This document shows positions 7,387 through 15,655 of a DNA stretch of 64,000 nucleotides, piece after piece. Positions within the stretch are counted from its first letter, which is position 1, and every line of letters begins with the position of its first letter. The stretch covers positions 1 through 64,000 of the forward strand of contig NZ_JAVHJU010000043.1 in the NCBI RefSeq assembly GCF_031082405.1, in the 5' to 3' direction. The position numbers and the translations under genes are program-made. The stretch is from Amycolatopsis sp. A133 (lineage in GTDB: Bacteria > Actinomycetota > Actinomycetes > Mycobacteriales > Pseudonocardiaceae). The notes beneath the pieces are model-generated. The model ran no database searches, was not told the origin of the DNA, and worked only from the letters and a program-made list of their open reading frames with translations.

Positions 7387-8232
7387 GTGTTGTTCTCGAG
7401 TGCGCTGATCGGGCTGCGCGAAGGCCTGGAAGCCGCGCTGGTCGTCAGCATCCTGGTGGCTTTCCTCGTCAAGACCGAGCGGCGGCACGCGCTGCGCTGG
7501 GTGTGGCCCGGCGTCGGCGCCGCGGTGCTGCTGTCGATCGCCGTCGGCGCGATCCTCACCTACACGACCGCCCAGCTGTCCTTCGAGCACCAGGAGCTGC
7601 TCGGCGGGAGCCTGTCGATCGTCGCCGTCGTGTTCGTCACCGCGATGATCTTCTGGATGCGCAAGGCTTCCAAGAGCATCGCCGCCGAACTGCGCGGGAA
7701 GATGGACGACGCGCTGGACGTCGGCCCCGCGGCCGTGCTGCTGCTGTCGTTCCTCGCCGTCGGACGCGAAGGACTGGAGACCGCGGTGTTCTTCTACTCC
7801 GCCGTCCAGACCGCGCAGTCGGACACCGTGCAGCCGCTGATCGGCTTCGCCGTCGGCATCGCGGCCGCGGTCGTGCTCGCTTGGCTGCTCTACAAGGGCG
7901 CCGTGCGGTTCAACCTGAGCAAGTTCTTCACGATCACCGGCGTCCTGCTGGTGTTCGTCGCTGCGGGCGTGCTCGGCTACGGCCTCCACGACCTGCAGGA
8001 GGCCGCCTTCCTCCCCGGCATCGGCACCCTCGCCTTCGACGCCTCGGCGACGCTGCCCGAGACGTCCTGGTACGGCGCGCTGCTGAAGGGCATCTTCAAC
8101 TACTCGCAGCAGACGACCGTGCTGCAGGCCGTCGCCTGGGTCGCCTACGTCGCCATCGTGCTGCCCCTGTTCCTCAAGCCCAGCAAGAAGACCGCGCCGG
8201 CGCCCGCCGTCGCGGCCGCCTCGAAGGAGTGA
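7387..8232 (+). CDS. efeU: Iron permease, FTR1/EfeU family
   Basis: 281 aa. Polytopic membrane protein with seven predicted spans that imports iron. The two diagnostic RExxE iron-binding motifs are present: REGLE at residues 11-15 and REGLE at 127-131. The Arg/Lys-rich loops and final helix match EfeU. GTG start preceded by AGGGAGG. First gene of a complete efeUOB operon; its stop is 2 bp before the efeO start. Two IdeR-like boxes lie upstream. Confidence 0.95.
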   Translation: MLFSSALIGLREGLEAALVVSILVAFLVKTERRHALRWVWPGVGAAVLLSIAVGAILTYTTAQLSFEHQELLGGSLSIVAVVFVTAMIFWMRKASKSIAAELRGKMDDALDVGPAAVLLLSFLAVGREGLETAVFFYSAVQTAQSDTVQPLIGFAVGIAAAVVLAWLLYKGAVRFNLSKFFTITGVLLVFVAAGVLGYGLHDLQEAAFLPGIGTLAFDASATLPETSWYGALLKGIFNYSQQTTVLQAVAWVAYVAIVLPLFLKPSKKTAPAPAVAAASKE

Positions 8233-8234
8233 CC

Positions 8235-9374
8235 GTGCGCAAGACCCCCTCGCTGGCCGTACTGGCCGGCGCCGCCGTCCTGGTGACGCTGGCCGCGTGC
8301 GACAGCAAGAGCGACACCCCGGGTGCCGCGGCGGGCGGCGGCCCGATCAAGGTCTCGGCGTCCGACACCGCGTGCGAGGTCTCCGCGACCACGGCCGACG
8401 CCGGCAACGTGACCTTCGAGATCACCAACAAGGGCACCAAGGTCACCGAGTTCTACCTCTACGCCGAGGGCGACCGGATCATGGGCGAGGTCGAGAACAT
8501 CGCCCCGGGCCTGAACCGGCGGCTGATCGTCGAGGTCGCCGACGCCGGCAAGTACCAGACCGCGTGCAAGCCGGGCATGGCGGGCAACGGCATCCGCGGC
8601 GACTTCACCGTCACCGGCGGCGTCGCGAAGCAGAACGACACCAACGCCCAGAAGGCGCAGGCCACCAAGAGCTACGCCGACTACATCGCGAACAACACCG
8701 GGGCGCTGCAGGACGAGACGGTGAAGTTCGCCGACCTCGTCAAGGCGGGCAAGGCCGACGAGGCGAAGGCCGCGTACGCGCGCACCCGCGTCTACTACGA
8801 GCGGATCGAGCCGGTCGCCGAGAAGTTCGGCGACCTCGACCCGGCCATCGACGTCCGCGAGGCCGACCTCGAGCCGAACCAGCAGTTCACCGGGTTCCAC
8901 CGGCTGGAGAAGGACCTGTTCAAGACGGGCCTGCAGCCCGACAGCGCGCAGATCGCCGACAAGCTGGTGACCGACGTCAAGGACCTGGTCGCCAAGACCA
9001 AGACCCTCGAACTGTCCGCTTTGGACCTCGCGAACGGCGCGAAGGGCCTGCTCGACGAGGTCGCGACCGGCAAGATCACCGGCGAGGAAGAGGCCTTCTC
9101 CCACACCGACCTCTGGGACTTCCAGGCCAACGTGGACGGTTCGAAGGGCGCGATCGCCTCGCTGCGGCCGATCCTGCAGGCCAAGGACCCCGCGCTCGTG
9201 TCCACTCTGGACAAGGAGTTCGCGAACGTCCAGAGCCTGCTCGACAAGCAGCGGGCCGGTGACGGCTTCAAGCTGTACACCGACCTGTCCCAGGACCAGG
9301 TCAAGGAGTTCGCCTCGGCCGTCGACGCGCTGAGCGAACCGCTGAGCAAGGTTGCGGAGGTCGTCTCCAAGTGA
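8235..9374 (+). CDS. efeO: EfeO iron-uptake lipoprotein (cupredoxin + M75 imelysin)
   Basis: 379 aa. The signal peptide ends in a lipobox (VTLAACDS, Cys about residue 22). A cupredoxin-like domain (about 35-130) is followed by an M75/imelysin domain (about 145-375) that contains the HxxE metal motif in FHRLEKDLF. It would bind periplasm-side ferric/ferrous iron and pass it to EfeU. GTG start with an RBS, AAGGAG, that overlaps the efeU stop. It overlaps efeB by 4 bp (GTGA), so translation is coupled. Confidence 0.95.
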   Translation: MRKTPSLAVLAGAAVLVTLAACDSKSDTPGAAAGGGPIKVSASDTACEVSATTADAGNVTFEITNKGTKVTEFYLYAEGDRIMGEVENIAPGLNRRLIVEVADAGKYQTACKPGMAGNGIRGDFTVTGGVAKQNDTNAQKAQATKSYADYIANNTGALQDETVKFADLVKAGKADEAKAAYARTRVYYERIEPVAEKFGDLDPAIDVREADLEPNQQFTGFHRLEKDLFKTGLQPDSAQIADKLVTDVKDLVAKTKTLELSALDLANGAKGLLDEVATGKITGEEEAFSHTDLWDFQANVDGSKGAIASLRPILQAKDPALVSTLDKEFANVQSLLDKQRAGDGFKLYTDLSQDQVKEFASAVDALSEPLSKVAEVVSK

Positions 9375-10630
9375 CGTCGGCAGAGGGCACGCGGGTCTCG
9401 CGGCGGAAGCTCTTCGGCCTGGCGGGCGCGGGTGTCGCGCTCGCCGGGGCCGGGGCCGCCGCCGGCATCGGGATCGACAAGGCGACGAGCGGCAACGCCG
9501 AGGCGTCGACGAACACCGTCGACTTCCACGGCGAGCACCAGGCCGGGATCGTCACGCCGGCGCAGGCGAACCTGCACTTCGCGGCCCTCGACGTCACCAC
9601 GAAGGACCGCGAGAAGCTGCGGCAGCTGCTCAAGACGTGGACCGACGCGGCCCGCCGGATGACGGCGGGCCAGGAGGTCGTGGCGAACGGCGCGGTGGGC
9701 AGCGGCGCGTACGCCCCGCCCGGCGACACCGGCGAGGCGCTCGACCTGCCGCCGTCGAACCTGACGCTGACCATCGGGTTCGGGCCGTCGCTGTTCGACG
9801 GCCGGTTCGGCCTGGCGGGCAAGCGCCCGCCGCAGCTGATCGACCTGCCGCTGTTCCCGAAGGACAAGCTCGACCCGGCCCGCAGCGGCGGCGACCTGTG
9901 CATCCAGGCCTGCGCGGACGACCCGCAGGTGGCGGTGCACGCGGTGCGCAACCTGGTGCGGCTCGGGTTCGGCGTCACCGAGGTCCGCTGGTCGCAGCTC
10001 GGCTTCGGCCGCAGCTCGTCGACGTCGCGGGCGCAGCAGACGCCCCGCAACCTGTTCGGCTTCAAGGACGGGACGAACAACATCAAGTCCGAGGACACGG
10101 ACTTCCTGCGCGACCAGGTGTGGGCATCGGCGGAGGACGGCCAGGCCTGGATGGCCGGCGGCAGCTACCTGGTGGCGCGCCGGATCCGGATGCACATCGA
10201 GACGTGGGACCGCGAGACCCTCGACGGCCAGGAGAAGATCGTCGGCCGCACGAAGGGCACCGGCGCCCCGCTGGGCCAGACCGCGGAGTTCGACGAGCTC
10301 GACCTGGACGTCGGCGGCGCGGGCGGCGAGAAGGTGATCCCGGAGGACGCGCACGTCCGGCTGGCCTCGCACCAGGCGCTGAACGGCGTCCGGATCCTGC
10401 GGCGCGGCTACAACTTCGTCGACGGCTCCGACGGCCTCGGGCACCTCGAAGCGGGTCTGTTCTTCCTGGCGTTCAACCGCGACACCCGGAAGCAGTACGT
10501 GCCGATGCAGCAGGCGCTGTCGTCGAAGGACGCGATGATGGAGTACGTCCAGCACACCGGCTCCGCGCACTTCGCCATTCCGCCGGGCCTGACCCGCGAG
10601 TCGAGCTGGGCGGACGCGCTGTTCTCCTGA
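9371..10630 (+). CDS. efeB: EfeB deferrochelatase/DyP-type heme peroxidase
   Basis: 419 aa. An N-terminal Tat signal (SRRKLFGLAGAGVALAGAGAA) predicts folded export with heme. The DyP core follows; the hallmark GFKDGTNN (GxxDG with the distal Asp) is at about residues 233-240. The distal Arg and proximal His regions lie further towards the C terminus. It acts outside the membrane as the oxidase of EfeUOB or to release iron from heme. GTG start inside the efeO stop (4-bp overlap). Full length, no defect seen. Confidence 0.95.
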   Translation: MTSAEGTRVSRRKLFGLAGAGVALAGAGAAAGIGIDKATSGNAEASTNTVDFHGEHQAGIVTPAQANLHFAALDVTTKDREKLRQLLKTWTDAARRMTAGQEVVANGAVGSGAYAPPGDTGEALDLPPSNLTLTIGFGPSLFDGRFGLAGKRPPQLIDLPLFPKDKLDPARSGGDLCIQACADDPQVAVHAVRNLVRLGFGVTEVRWSQLGFGRSSSTSRAQQTPRNLFGFKDGTNNIKSEDTDFLRDQVWASAEDGQAWMAGGSYLVARRIRMHIETWDRETLDGQEKIVGRTKGTGAPLGQTAEFDELDLDVGGAGGEKVIPEDAHVRLASHQALNGVRILRRGYNFVDGSDGLGHLEAGLFFLAFNRDTRKQYVPMQQALSSKDAMMEYVQHTGSAHFAIPPGLTRESSWADALFS

Positions 10631-10636
10631 ACCCGC

Positions 10637-10678
10637 TTGCCTAAAGTCTTTAGGTTGATCTAGCCTGGCTTTAGGCAA
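10637..10678. promoter_or_regulatory. Operator of the TetR gene: nested palindromes
   Basis: TTGCCTAAAG (10637-10646) is repeated in perfect inverted form as CTTTAGGCAA (10669-10678). Inside lies a second perfect palindrome, CCTAAAGTCTTTAGG (10640-10654). The site ends 11 bp before the TetR start, the usual place for an autoregulatory operator. CTTTAGG half-sites occur three times. Confidence 0.7.
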
Positions 10679-10689
10679 CCGGGAGAAGG

Positions 10690-11262
10690 ATGATGGTTCG
10701 AGCAGGGCTGACCACGGAACGCGTGGTGCGCGCCGCGGCGGAGCTGGCCGATGAGATCGGCTTCGACCGGGTGACGCCGTCGGAGCTGGCCCGGCGGTTC
10801 GGCGTCCAGGTCGCCAGCCTGTATTCGCACGTCAAGAACGCTCATGACCTGCGGACGAAGGTCGCGCTGCTGGCGCTGGCCGAGCTCGCCGACCGGGCCG
10901 CCGCCGCGCTCGCGGGCCGGGCCGGACGGGACGCGCTCGTCGCTTTCGCCGACGTCTACCGCGACTACGCCCGCGAGCACCCCGGCCGGTACGCCGCCGC
11001 GCAGCTGCGGCTCGATCCGGAGACCGCGGCCGCGAGCGCCGGCCCCCGGCACGCCGAGATGATGCGCGCGATCCTGCGCGGCTACGACCTGACGGGGCCG
11101 GACGAGACGCACGCCGTGCGGCTGCTGGGCAGCGTCTTCCACGGGTTCGTCAGCCTCGAAACCCGCGGCGGGTTCGACCACAGCCCGCCCGCCGCGCCCG
11201 AGAGCTGGGTCCGCATCCTCGCCGTCCTCGATTCCCTCCTGCGTGATTGGCCACGATCTTGA
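10690..11262 (+). CDS. TetR-family transcriptional regulator (WHG-type C terminus)
   Basis: 190 aa. Residues 10-55 form the TetR helix-turn-helix (VRAAAELADEIGFDRVTPSELARRFGVQVASLYSHVKN). The C-terminal part has the VFHGFVSLE segment of the WHG-type ligand domain. ATG 10690 follows GGGAGAAGG directly; ATG 10693 is a possible alternative. It overlaps the next gene, an SGNH esterase, so the two form an operon. The palindromes in its promoter suggest self-repression. The ligand is unknown. Confidence 0.88.
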   Translation: MMVRAGLTTERVVRAAAELADEIGFDRVTPSELARRFGVQVASLYSHVKNAHDLRTKVALLALAELADRAAAALAGRAGRDALVAFADVYRDYAREHPGRYAAAQLRLDPETAAASAGPRHAEMMRAILRGYDLTGPDETHAVRLLGSVFHGFVSLETRGGFDHSPPAAPESWVRILAVLDSLLRDWPRS

Positions 11263-12398
11263 TCGACGTCCCCCTGACCACGGACCTCGTCCGCGGCGCC
11301 CTCGAACTCGAACGCACCGGGCGCGGCCTGGTGCCGCACCGGCTCCCGGCTCGCGCGCGGGCCCAGAACAGCGATCCGCGGCTCGCCATGGCCGAGGCGC
11401 AGCCCGCGGGCGTCCGGCTGCGGTTCCGGACCACGGCGGACGTCGTCGAGCTGGAAACGCTCCCGACGAAGCAGGTGTACGCCGGTGCCCCGCCGCGGCC
11501 GGACGGCGTGTACGACCTGCTCGTCGACGGTTCGCTCATCGCCCAGGCGAGCGTGGCCGGCGGCAACACCCTGACCGTCGACATGGCGACCGGGGCGTCT
11601 TCGCTCACTGCGGGTTCCCCCGGTGTCGTCCGGTTCGCCGGGCTGGGCGGGCACGCCAAGGACGTCGAGATCTGGTTGCCGCACAACGAACTCACCGAGC
11701 TCGTCGCCCTGCGGGCCGACGCGCCGGCCGAGGCCGTGCCCAGCGACCGGAGGGTGTGGCTGCACCACGGCAGCTCGATCAGCCACGGCTCGAACGCGGC
11801 GAGCCCCGCCACGACGTGGCCCGCGCTCGCCGCCACCGCGGCCGGCGTGGACCTGGTGAACCTCGGGTTCAGCGGCAACGCGCTGCTCGACCCGTTCACC
11901 GCGCGGGCCCTGCGCGACACGCCCGCCGACCTGATCAGCGTCAAGCTCGGCATCAACGTCGTCAACGCGGACCTGATGCGCCTGCGCGCGTTCGGGCCCG
12001 CCGTCCACGGCTTCCTCGACACCATCCGCGACGGGCACCCGGACACGCCGCTGGTGGTCGTCTCGCCGCTGTACTGCCCGATCCACGAGCAGACCCCCGG
12101 CCCGGGCGACTTCGACCACGCGGCACTGGCGCGCGGCGAGGTCCGGTTCCGCGCGACGGGCGACCCGGCCGAGCGGGCGGCGGGCAAGCTGACGTTGGAG
12201 GTCATCCGCGACGAGCTGGCCCGGATCGTGGCGCAGCGGCAGGACCCGCACTTGAGCTACCTCGACGGCCTGTCGCTGTACGGCGCGGAGGACTTCGCGG
12301 AGTTACCGCTGCCGGACGACCTCCACCCCAGCCCGGCGGCCCACCGCCGGATCGGCGCGCGGTTCGCCTCGCTGGTGCTTGACTTCAAGGGAGCTTGA
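11247..12398 (+). CDS. SGNH/GDSL-type esterase
   Basis: 383 aa. An N-terminal beta-sandwich-like region (about 1-165) is followed by an SGNH hydrolase domain. The nucleophile Ser is in HHGSSISHGSNA (GSS in place of GDS), the oxyanion block is GFSGNA, the third block is KLGINVVNAD, and the catalytic Asp/His pair is in DLHPSPAAHRRIG. This suggests a cytoplasmic carbohydrate- or acyl-esterase. TTG 11247 overlaps the TetR stop by 16 bp; TTG 11259 is another possible start. No signal peptide. It is probably the target of the TetR regulator. Confidence 0.82.
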   Translation: MATILIDVPLTTDLVRGALELERTGRGLVPHRLPARARAQNSDPRLAMAEAQPAGVRLRFRTTADVVELETLPTKQVYAGAPPRPDGVYDLLVDGSLIAQASVAGGNTLTVDMATGASSLTAGSPGVVRFAGLGGHAKDVEIWLPHNELTELVALRADAPAEAVPSDRRVWLHHGSSISHGSNAASPATTWPALAATAAGVDLVNLGFSGNALLDPFTARALRDTPADLISVKLGINVVNADLMRLRAFGPAVHGFLDTIRDGHPDTPLVVVSPLYCPIHEQTPGPGDFDHAALARGEVRFRATGDPAERAAGKLTLEVIRDELARIVAQRQDPHLSYLDGLSLYGAEDFAELPLPDDLHPSPAAHRRIGARFASLVLDFKGA

Positions 12399-12415
12399 AG
12401 TTGGAGGCTTCGGGC

Positions 12416-12826
12416 ATGTTCACCGAAGCAGAACTCGCCTACCTCGCCGCCCAGCCGCTGGGCCGGCTGGCGACCCAGCAGCCGGACGGAACCCTCCAGG
12501 CCAACCCGGTCGGCTTCCGCTACAACCCGGACGCGCAGACCATCGACGTCACGGGGCACAACCTGCGCACCAGCAAGAAGTTCCGCAACATCGCGACGCA
12601 CGACCGCGTGGCGTTCGTCGTCGACGACCTGCCCTCGACGAACCCGTGGCGCGTGCGGTGCCTGGAGATCCGGGGCCGGGCCGAGGCGCTGGTGGGCGTC
12701 AACCTCCCGGACAACCACTTCGACGACGCGGTGATCCGCATCCACCCGGAGCGGATCCTGGCGTTCGGCGTCGAGGACTGGGACCGCGAGCCCCTGGAGC
12801 TGGAGACGAACATCCGCAACGTGTAA
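12416..12826 (+). CDS. PPOX-class F420-dependent oxidoreductase-like protein
   Basis: 136 aa. It has a split-barrel flavin/F420-binding fold: FTEAELAYLAAQPLGRLAT then DGTLQANPVGFRYNPD at the N terminus, TSKKFRNIATHDRVAFVVDDL in the middle, and RIHPERILAFGVED at the end. It resembles the small PPOX group of mycobacteria (MSMEG_5819 type). ATG 12416 is selected because GGAGG lies 8 nt upstream; an upstream TTG in frame has no such support. Substrate unknown; it may bind F420, FMN or heme products. It ends 11 bp before the repeat element at 12837. Confidence 0.78.
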   Translation: MFTEAELAYLAAQPLGRLATQQPDGTLQANPVGFRYNPDAQTIDVTGHNLRTSKKFRNIATHDRVAFVVDDLPSTNPWRVRCLEIRGRAEALVGVNLPDNHFDDAVIRIHPERILAFGVEDWDREPLELETNIRNV

Positions 12827-12836
12827 CCCCGGCTCA

Positions 12837-12923
12837 AGCGCCCCAATGTGGCGTTGGTTGCGCTCGACGCACCGAACGCCACATTGGGTACATCCAACGC
12901 ACCGAACGCCACATTGGGGCGCT
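12837..12923. repeat. Intergenic inverted-repeat element with 30-bp units (copy 2)
   Basis: AGCGCCCCAATGTGGCGTT (12837-12855) is the perfect 19-bp reverse complement of 12905-12923. Within it ACCGAACGCCACATTGGG repeats at 12871-12888 and 12901-12918, a 30-bp period in the opposite orientation to copy 1 (3052-3135). It separates two convergent genes and includes part of the stop codon of the minus-strand one, so it may act as a two-way terminator. Confidence 0.85.
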
Positions 12924-13485
12924 AGCGGCGGCCGCCCCAGACGGTGTACGCCAGCGTGCCCGAGACCGCCAGGATCACCGCTGTCCACGTCGCCGCCGGG
13001 GTGCCCGGCGGCTGCAGCAGCCACGCCACGATCTGGTTCACCGTGGTGTCCTCGTGCGGGACGAACGGGCTGATCGCGCACCAGAGCAGCGGGAGCGTCC
13101 AGCCGAACTGGCCGCCGCCGACCGTGGCCGCGAGGCCCGCCAAGCCCAGCAAGCCCGCCGCGTCGCGCGAGATGATCGGCAGACCGACGGTCGACGGGCC
13201 CAGTTCCTGGACCGCCAGCACCGCGCCCCCGGCCGCCAGGCCGATCAGGGCCAGATGGGCGAACCGGCGGATCGGCCACGGCAGCGCCGCCGCGCGGTCG
13301 AGGTCGGGGTCCTGGCCGCTGAGCCCGATCGCCGCCATCGCGACCCCCGCGGTCAGCGTCAACGTCACCGGCAGCGTCGACCACGAGTCGCGCGCCAGGA
13401 ACCACAGCCCGGCCGTCGCCACCAGCAGGGCCGTGAACGCCGCCGGGACCTGCCGCGAACGCGCGTAGAGCGCGGCCCACCTCAT
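12922..13485 (-). CDS. Polytopic membrane protein of the ABC operon
   Basis: 187 aa with about five membrane spans (for example AFTALLVATAGLWFLA, LALIGLAAGGAVLAVQ and AAGLLGLAGLAATVGGG). It starts inside the stop of the ABC permease gene (ATGA overlap), so it is the last gene of the sigma/zinc-finger/ABC operon. No known domain; probably a second membrane component of the exporter. Longer upstream starts exist in this frame but would run far into the permease gene. Confidence 0.7.
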   Translation of the reverse strand: MRWAALYARSRQVPAAFTALLVATAGLWFLARDSWSTLPVTLTLTAGVAMAAIGLSGQDPDLDRAAALPWPIRRFAHLALIGLAAGGAVLAVQELGPSTVGLPIISRDAAGLLGLAGLAATVGGGQFGWTLPLLWCAISPFVPHEDTTVNQIVAWLLQPPGTPAATWTAVILAVSGTLAYTVWGGRR

Positions 13486-14840
13486 CGCAAAGCCCCTGGG
13501 ACCAGCGTGTCCATCGGGTCGCCCTGGCAGGTCGAAAGCACCTGGCGCAGCGCGACGATCCGGGCGAATCGGACCTCCGCCGGCAAGGCCCGGAACTTCG
13601 CCCACGCCTGTTCGACCAGGCCGTCTTGGCGGGCGGCCCAATTCGCGCCGTACTCGGGCAACGGCTTCAGCTCACCGGTGAAGTACGCCGCCGCGATCAT
13701 CCGGGCGCCCACGTCGGCCAGGCTGCCGGCGTACGGCGGGTCGCACGAGGGCAGCCCGGCGCCGGACAGCACCGCGAGTTTCAGGTCGTCGGCGCCCGCC
13801 GTGAGCAGGACGGCGTTGCGCTGGAAGTCCAGGTAGACGACGCCGGGATCACGGGGAACGGGGCCGGTGACGGAGTTCGGCGCCGTCTGCTCCTCGATCC
13901 GGGTCGGGGCGCCGGGCAGCTTCGCCAGCACGGCCAACGCTTCCCGGCCCGGCCCGGCCAGCCCGGCCAGCCTGTCCTCGTGCGCCCGGCTGACGCAGAC
14001 CGGCCCGTCGCAGACCTTCCGGGTGGCGACGCTGTCGGGGACCAGGAGCCCGTCGGCCGAAGCCGGGAAGACCGGCAACGCGATCGCGGCGCCGGCCAGC
14101 ACCGGGAGCAGGCCGAGGAGCCGCGCCCGCGCGGAGCTCGCCGCCAGCAGCAGGAATCCGGTGACCGCGAGGCCCACGAACCACACCACCTGCCCGACGT
14201 CCACCGAAGCCGCCGTCGTCACCAGCGCGCCCCGTGGCTGCCCCAGCGCCGGCGCCAACAGCCCGAACCGGCTGTACGGCATCGACAGCACCCCCGCCTC
14301 GACCGAAGTCCAGGCCGTGATCCCCCCGGCGAGCGTCAGCACGGCCAGCGCGGGAGCGGTCAGCGGGTGCGGCAGCAGCCGCCCGATCGCCAGGCCGATC
14401 CAGGTCCCCGCCACGACAGCGAGCAGGCCGACGAGCACCACCGGCAGGAACGCGGCGGAGACGAACCCGCCGTGGCCGAGCACCTCGGCGAAGCCGACGC
14501 CGAACACCACCAGGTACCCGAGCGCGCTCAACGCGCCGACGGCACCGGCCAGTTTCGCCGCCCGGTGCCAGCCCGGACGGGACGTCGTGGCCAGCAGTTC
14601 GACCATGCCCGAACGGCTGTCGCGCATGCCCTGGATCGCGCCGGCGCCGACGGTGATCGGCCACACGAACACCAGCAGGAACCGCAGCCACAGCGCGGTG
14701 GTCGTGGTGTGCCCGGTCCACGGCGCGGGTACCTTCCACCACGGCCCGGACAGCAGGAACAGGAAACCGAGCGAGACGACGAGCAACGCCAGCCCGGCCC
14801 AGGGCGCGATCGAGCGCCGCAGTTCGGTGCGCAGGACCAT
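13482..14840 (-). CDS. ABC transporter permease-like protein
   Basis: 452 aa. The N-terminal half has six hydrophobic segments (LALLVVSLGFLFLLSG; WLRFLLVFVWPITVGAGAI; LGYLVVFGVGFAEVLG and others), with the ABC-2-like GMRDSRSGMVELLATT segment at a cytoplasmic loop. The C-terminal ~170 residues after the last span are a soluble extracytoplasmic domain with two Cys pairs (VCDGPVC, SCDPP). ATG 14840 overlaps the ATPase stop by one base (TGATG), so the two are coupled. Substrate unknown. Confidence 0.8.
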   Translation of the reverse strand: MVLRTELRRSIAPWAGLALLVVSLGFLFLLSGPWWKVPAPWTGHTTTTALWLRFLLVFVWPITVGAGAIQGMRDSRSGMVELLATTSRPGWHRAAKLAGAVGALSALGYLVVFGVGFAEVLGHGGFVSAAFLPVVLVGLLAVVAGTWIGLAIGRLLPHPLTAPALAVLTLAGGITAWTSVEAGVLSMPYSRFGLLAPALGQPRGALVTTAASVDVGQVVWFVGLAVTGFLLLAASSARARLLGLLPVLAGAAIALPVFPASADGLLVPDSVATRKVCDGPVCVSRAHEDRLAGLAGPGREALAVLAKLPGAPTRIEEQTAPNSVTGPVPRDPGVVYLDFQRNAVLLTAGADDLKLAVLSGAGLPSCDPPYAGSLADVGARMIAAAYFTGELKPLPEYGANWAARQDGLVEQAWAKFRALPAEVRFARIVALRQVLSTCQGDPMDTLVPGALR

Positions 14841-15643
14841 CACCACGCCCCCTTGCCCTGCTCGTGGTTCAGCAGCGCCGAATAACCGCGCTCGATCGGG
14901 CTGTCACCGGTGTGCGCCGAGGTGCCCGCGGCCGCCAGTTCGTCCGGGGTGCCCTGGAACACCAGCTTGCCCTCGGCGAACAGGATGACGTCGGTGCACG
15001 CCGTCCCCACGTCTTCGACGAGGTGCGTCGAGATCAGCACGCACGAGTCCTGCCCGATTTCCTGCACCAGTTCGCGGAACCGCACGCGCTGCGCCGGGTC
15101 GAGCCCGGCGGTCGGCTCGTCCAGCAGCAGGATGTCCGGGTCGTTGACGATCGCCTGCGCGATCCCGACCCGCCGCACCATGCCGCCGGACAGCGTCTTC
15201 ATCCGGTCGTCGGCCCGGTCGGCCAGCCCCACCCGCTCGATCGCGCGCTGCACCGCACCCGGGATGTCCTCTTTGGACATCTCTTTGAGCCAGGCGATGT
15301 ACTCGACGAACTCACGGACGGTGAACCGTTTGTAGAACCCGAAGTTCTGCGGCAGGTAGCCGATCCGCCGGCGCAGGCCGCGCTGCCCGGTGTGCCCCCC
15401 GACCGGCGCACCGAGCAGCGACAACCCGCCTTCCGCCGGCCGGAGCACCGTCGCCAGCGCCCGGATCAGCGTCGTCTTGCCCGCGCCGTTCGGCCCGAGC
15501 AAGCCGTGCACCCCCTTGCCGAGGGACAGGTCCAGCCCGTCCACGGCCATTTTCCGCCGTCCCACCCGCACCTTCAGCCCTTCGGCCTGGATCTCCCAGG
15601 CGTAGGCCGTTGGCGCGACCTCGGCGGCTCCGACAGCACGCAT
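14840..15643 (-). CDS. ABC transporter ATP-binding protein
   Basis: 267 aa. Complete nucleotide-binding domain: Walker A LLGPNGAGKTTL, Q-loop in GYLPQNFGFYKRFTV, signature LSGGM, Walker B ILLLDEPTAGLDP, and an H-loop in STHLVED. The NatA/CcmA-like architecture suggests export. It pairs with the permease that starts at its stop codon and with the membrane protein after it. It is 12 bp downstream of the zinc-finger membrane protein gene. Confidence 0.93.
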   Translation of the reverse strand: MRAVGAAEVAPTAYAWEIQAEGLKVRVGRRKMAVDGLDLSLGKGVHGLLGPNGAGKTTLIRALATVLRPAEGGLSLLGAPVGGHTGQRGLRRRIGYLPQNFGFYKRFTVREFVEYIAWLKEMSKEDIPGAVQRAIERVGLADRADDRMKTLSGGMVRRVGIAQAIVNDPDILLLDEPTAGLDPAQRVRFRELVQEIGQDSCVLISTHLVEDVGTACTDVILFAEGKLVFQGTPDELAAAGTSAHTGDSPIERGYSALLNHEQGKGAW

Positions 15644-15655
15644 GTTTCTTCCTCC

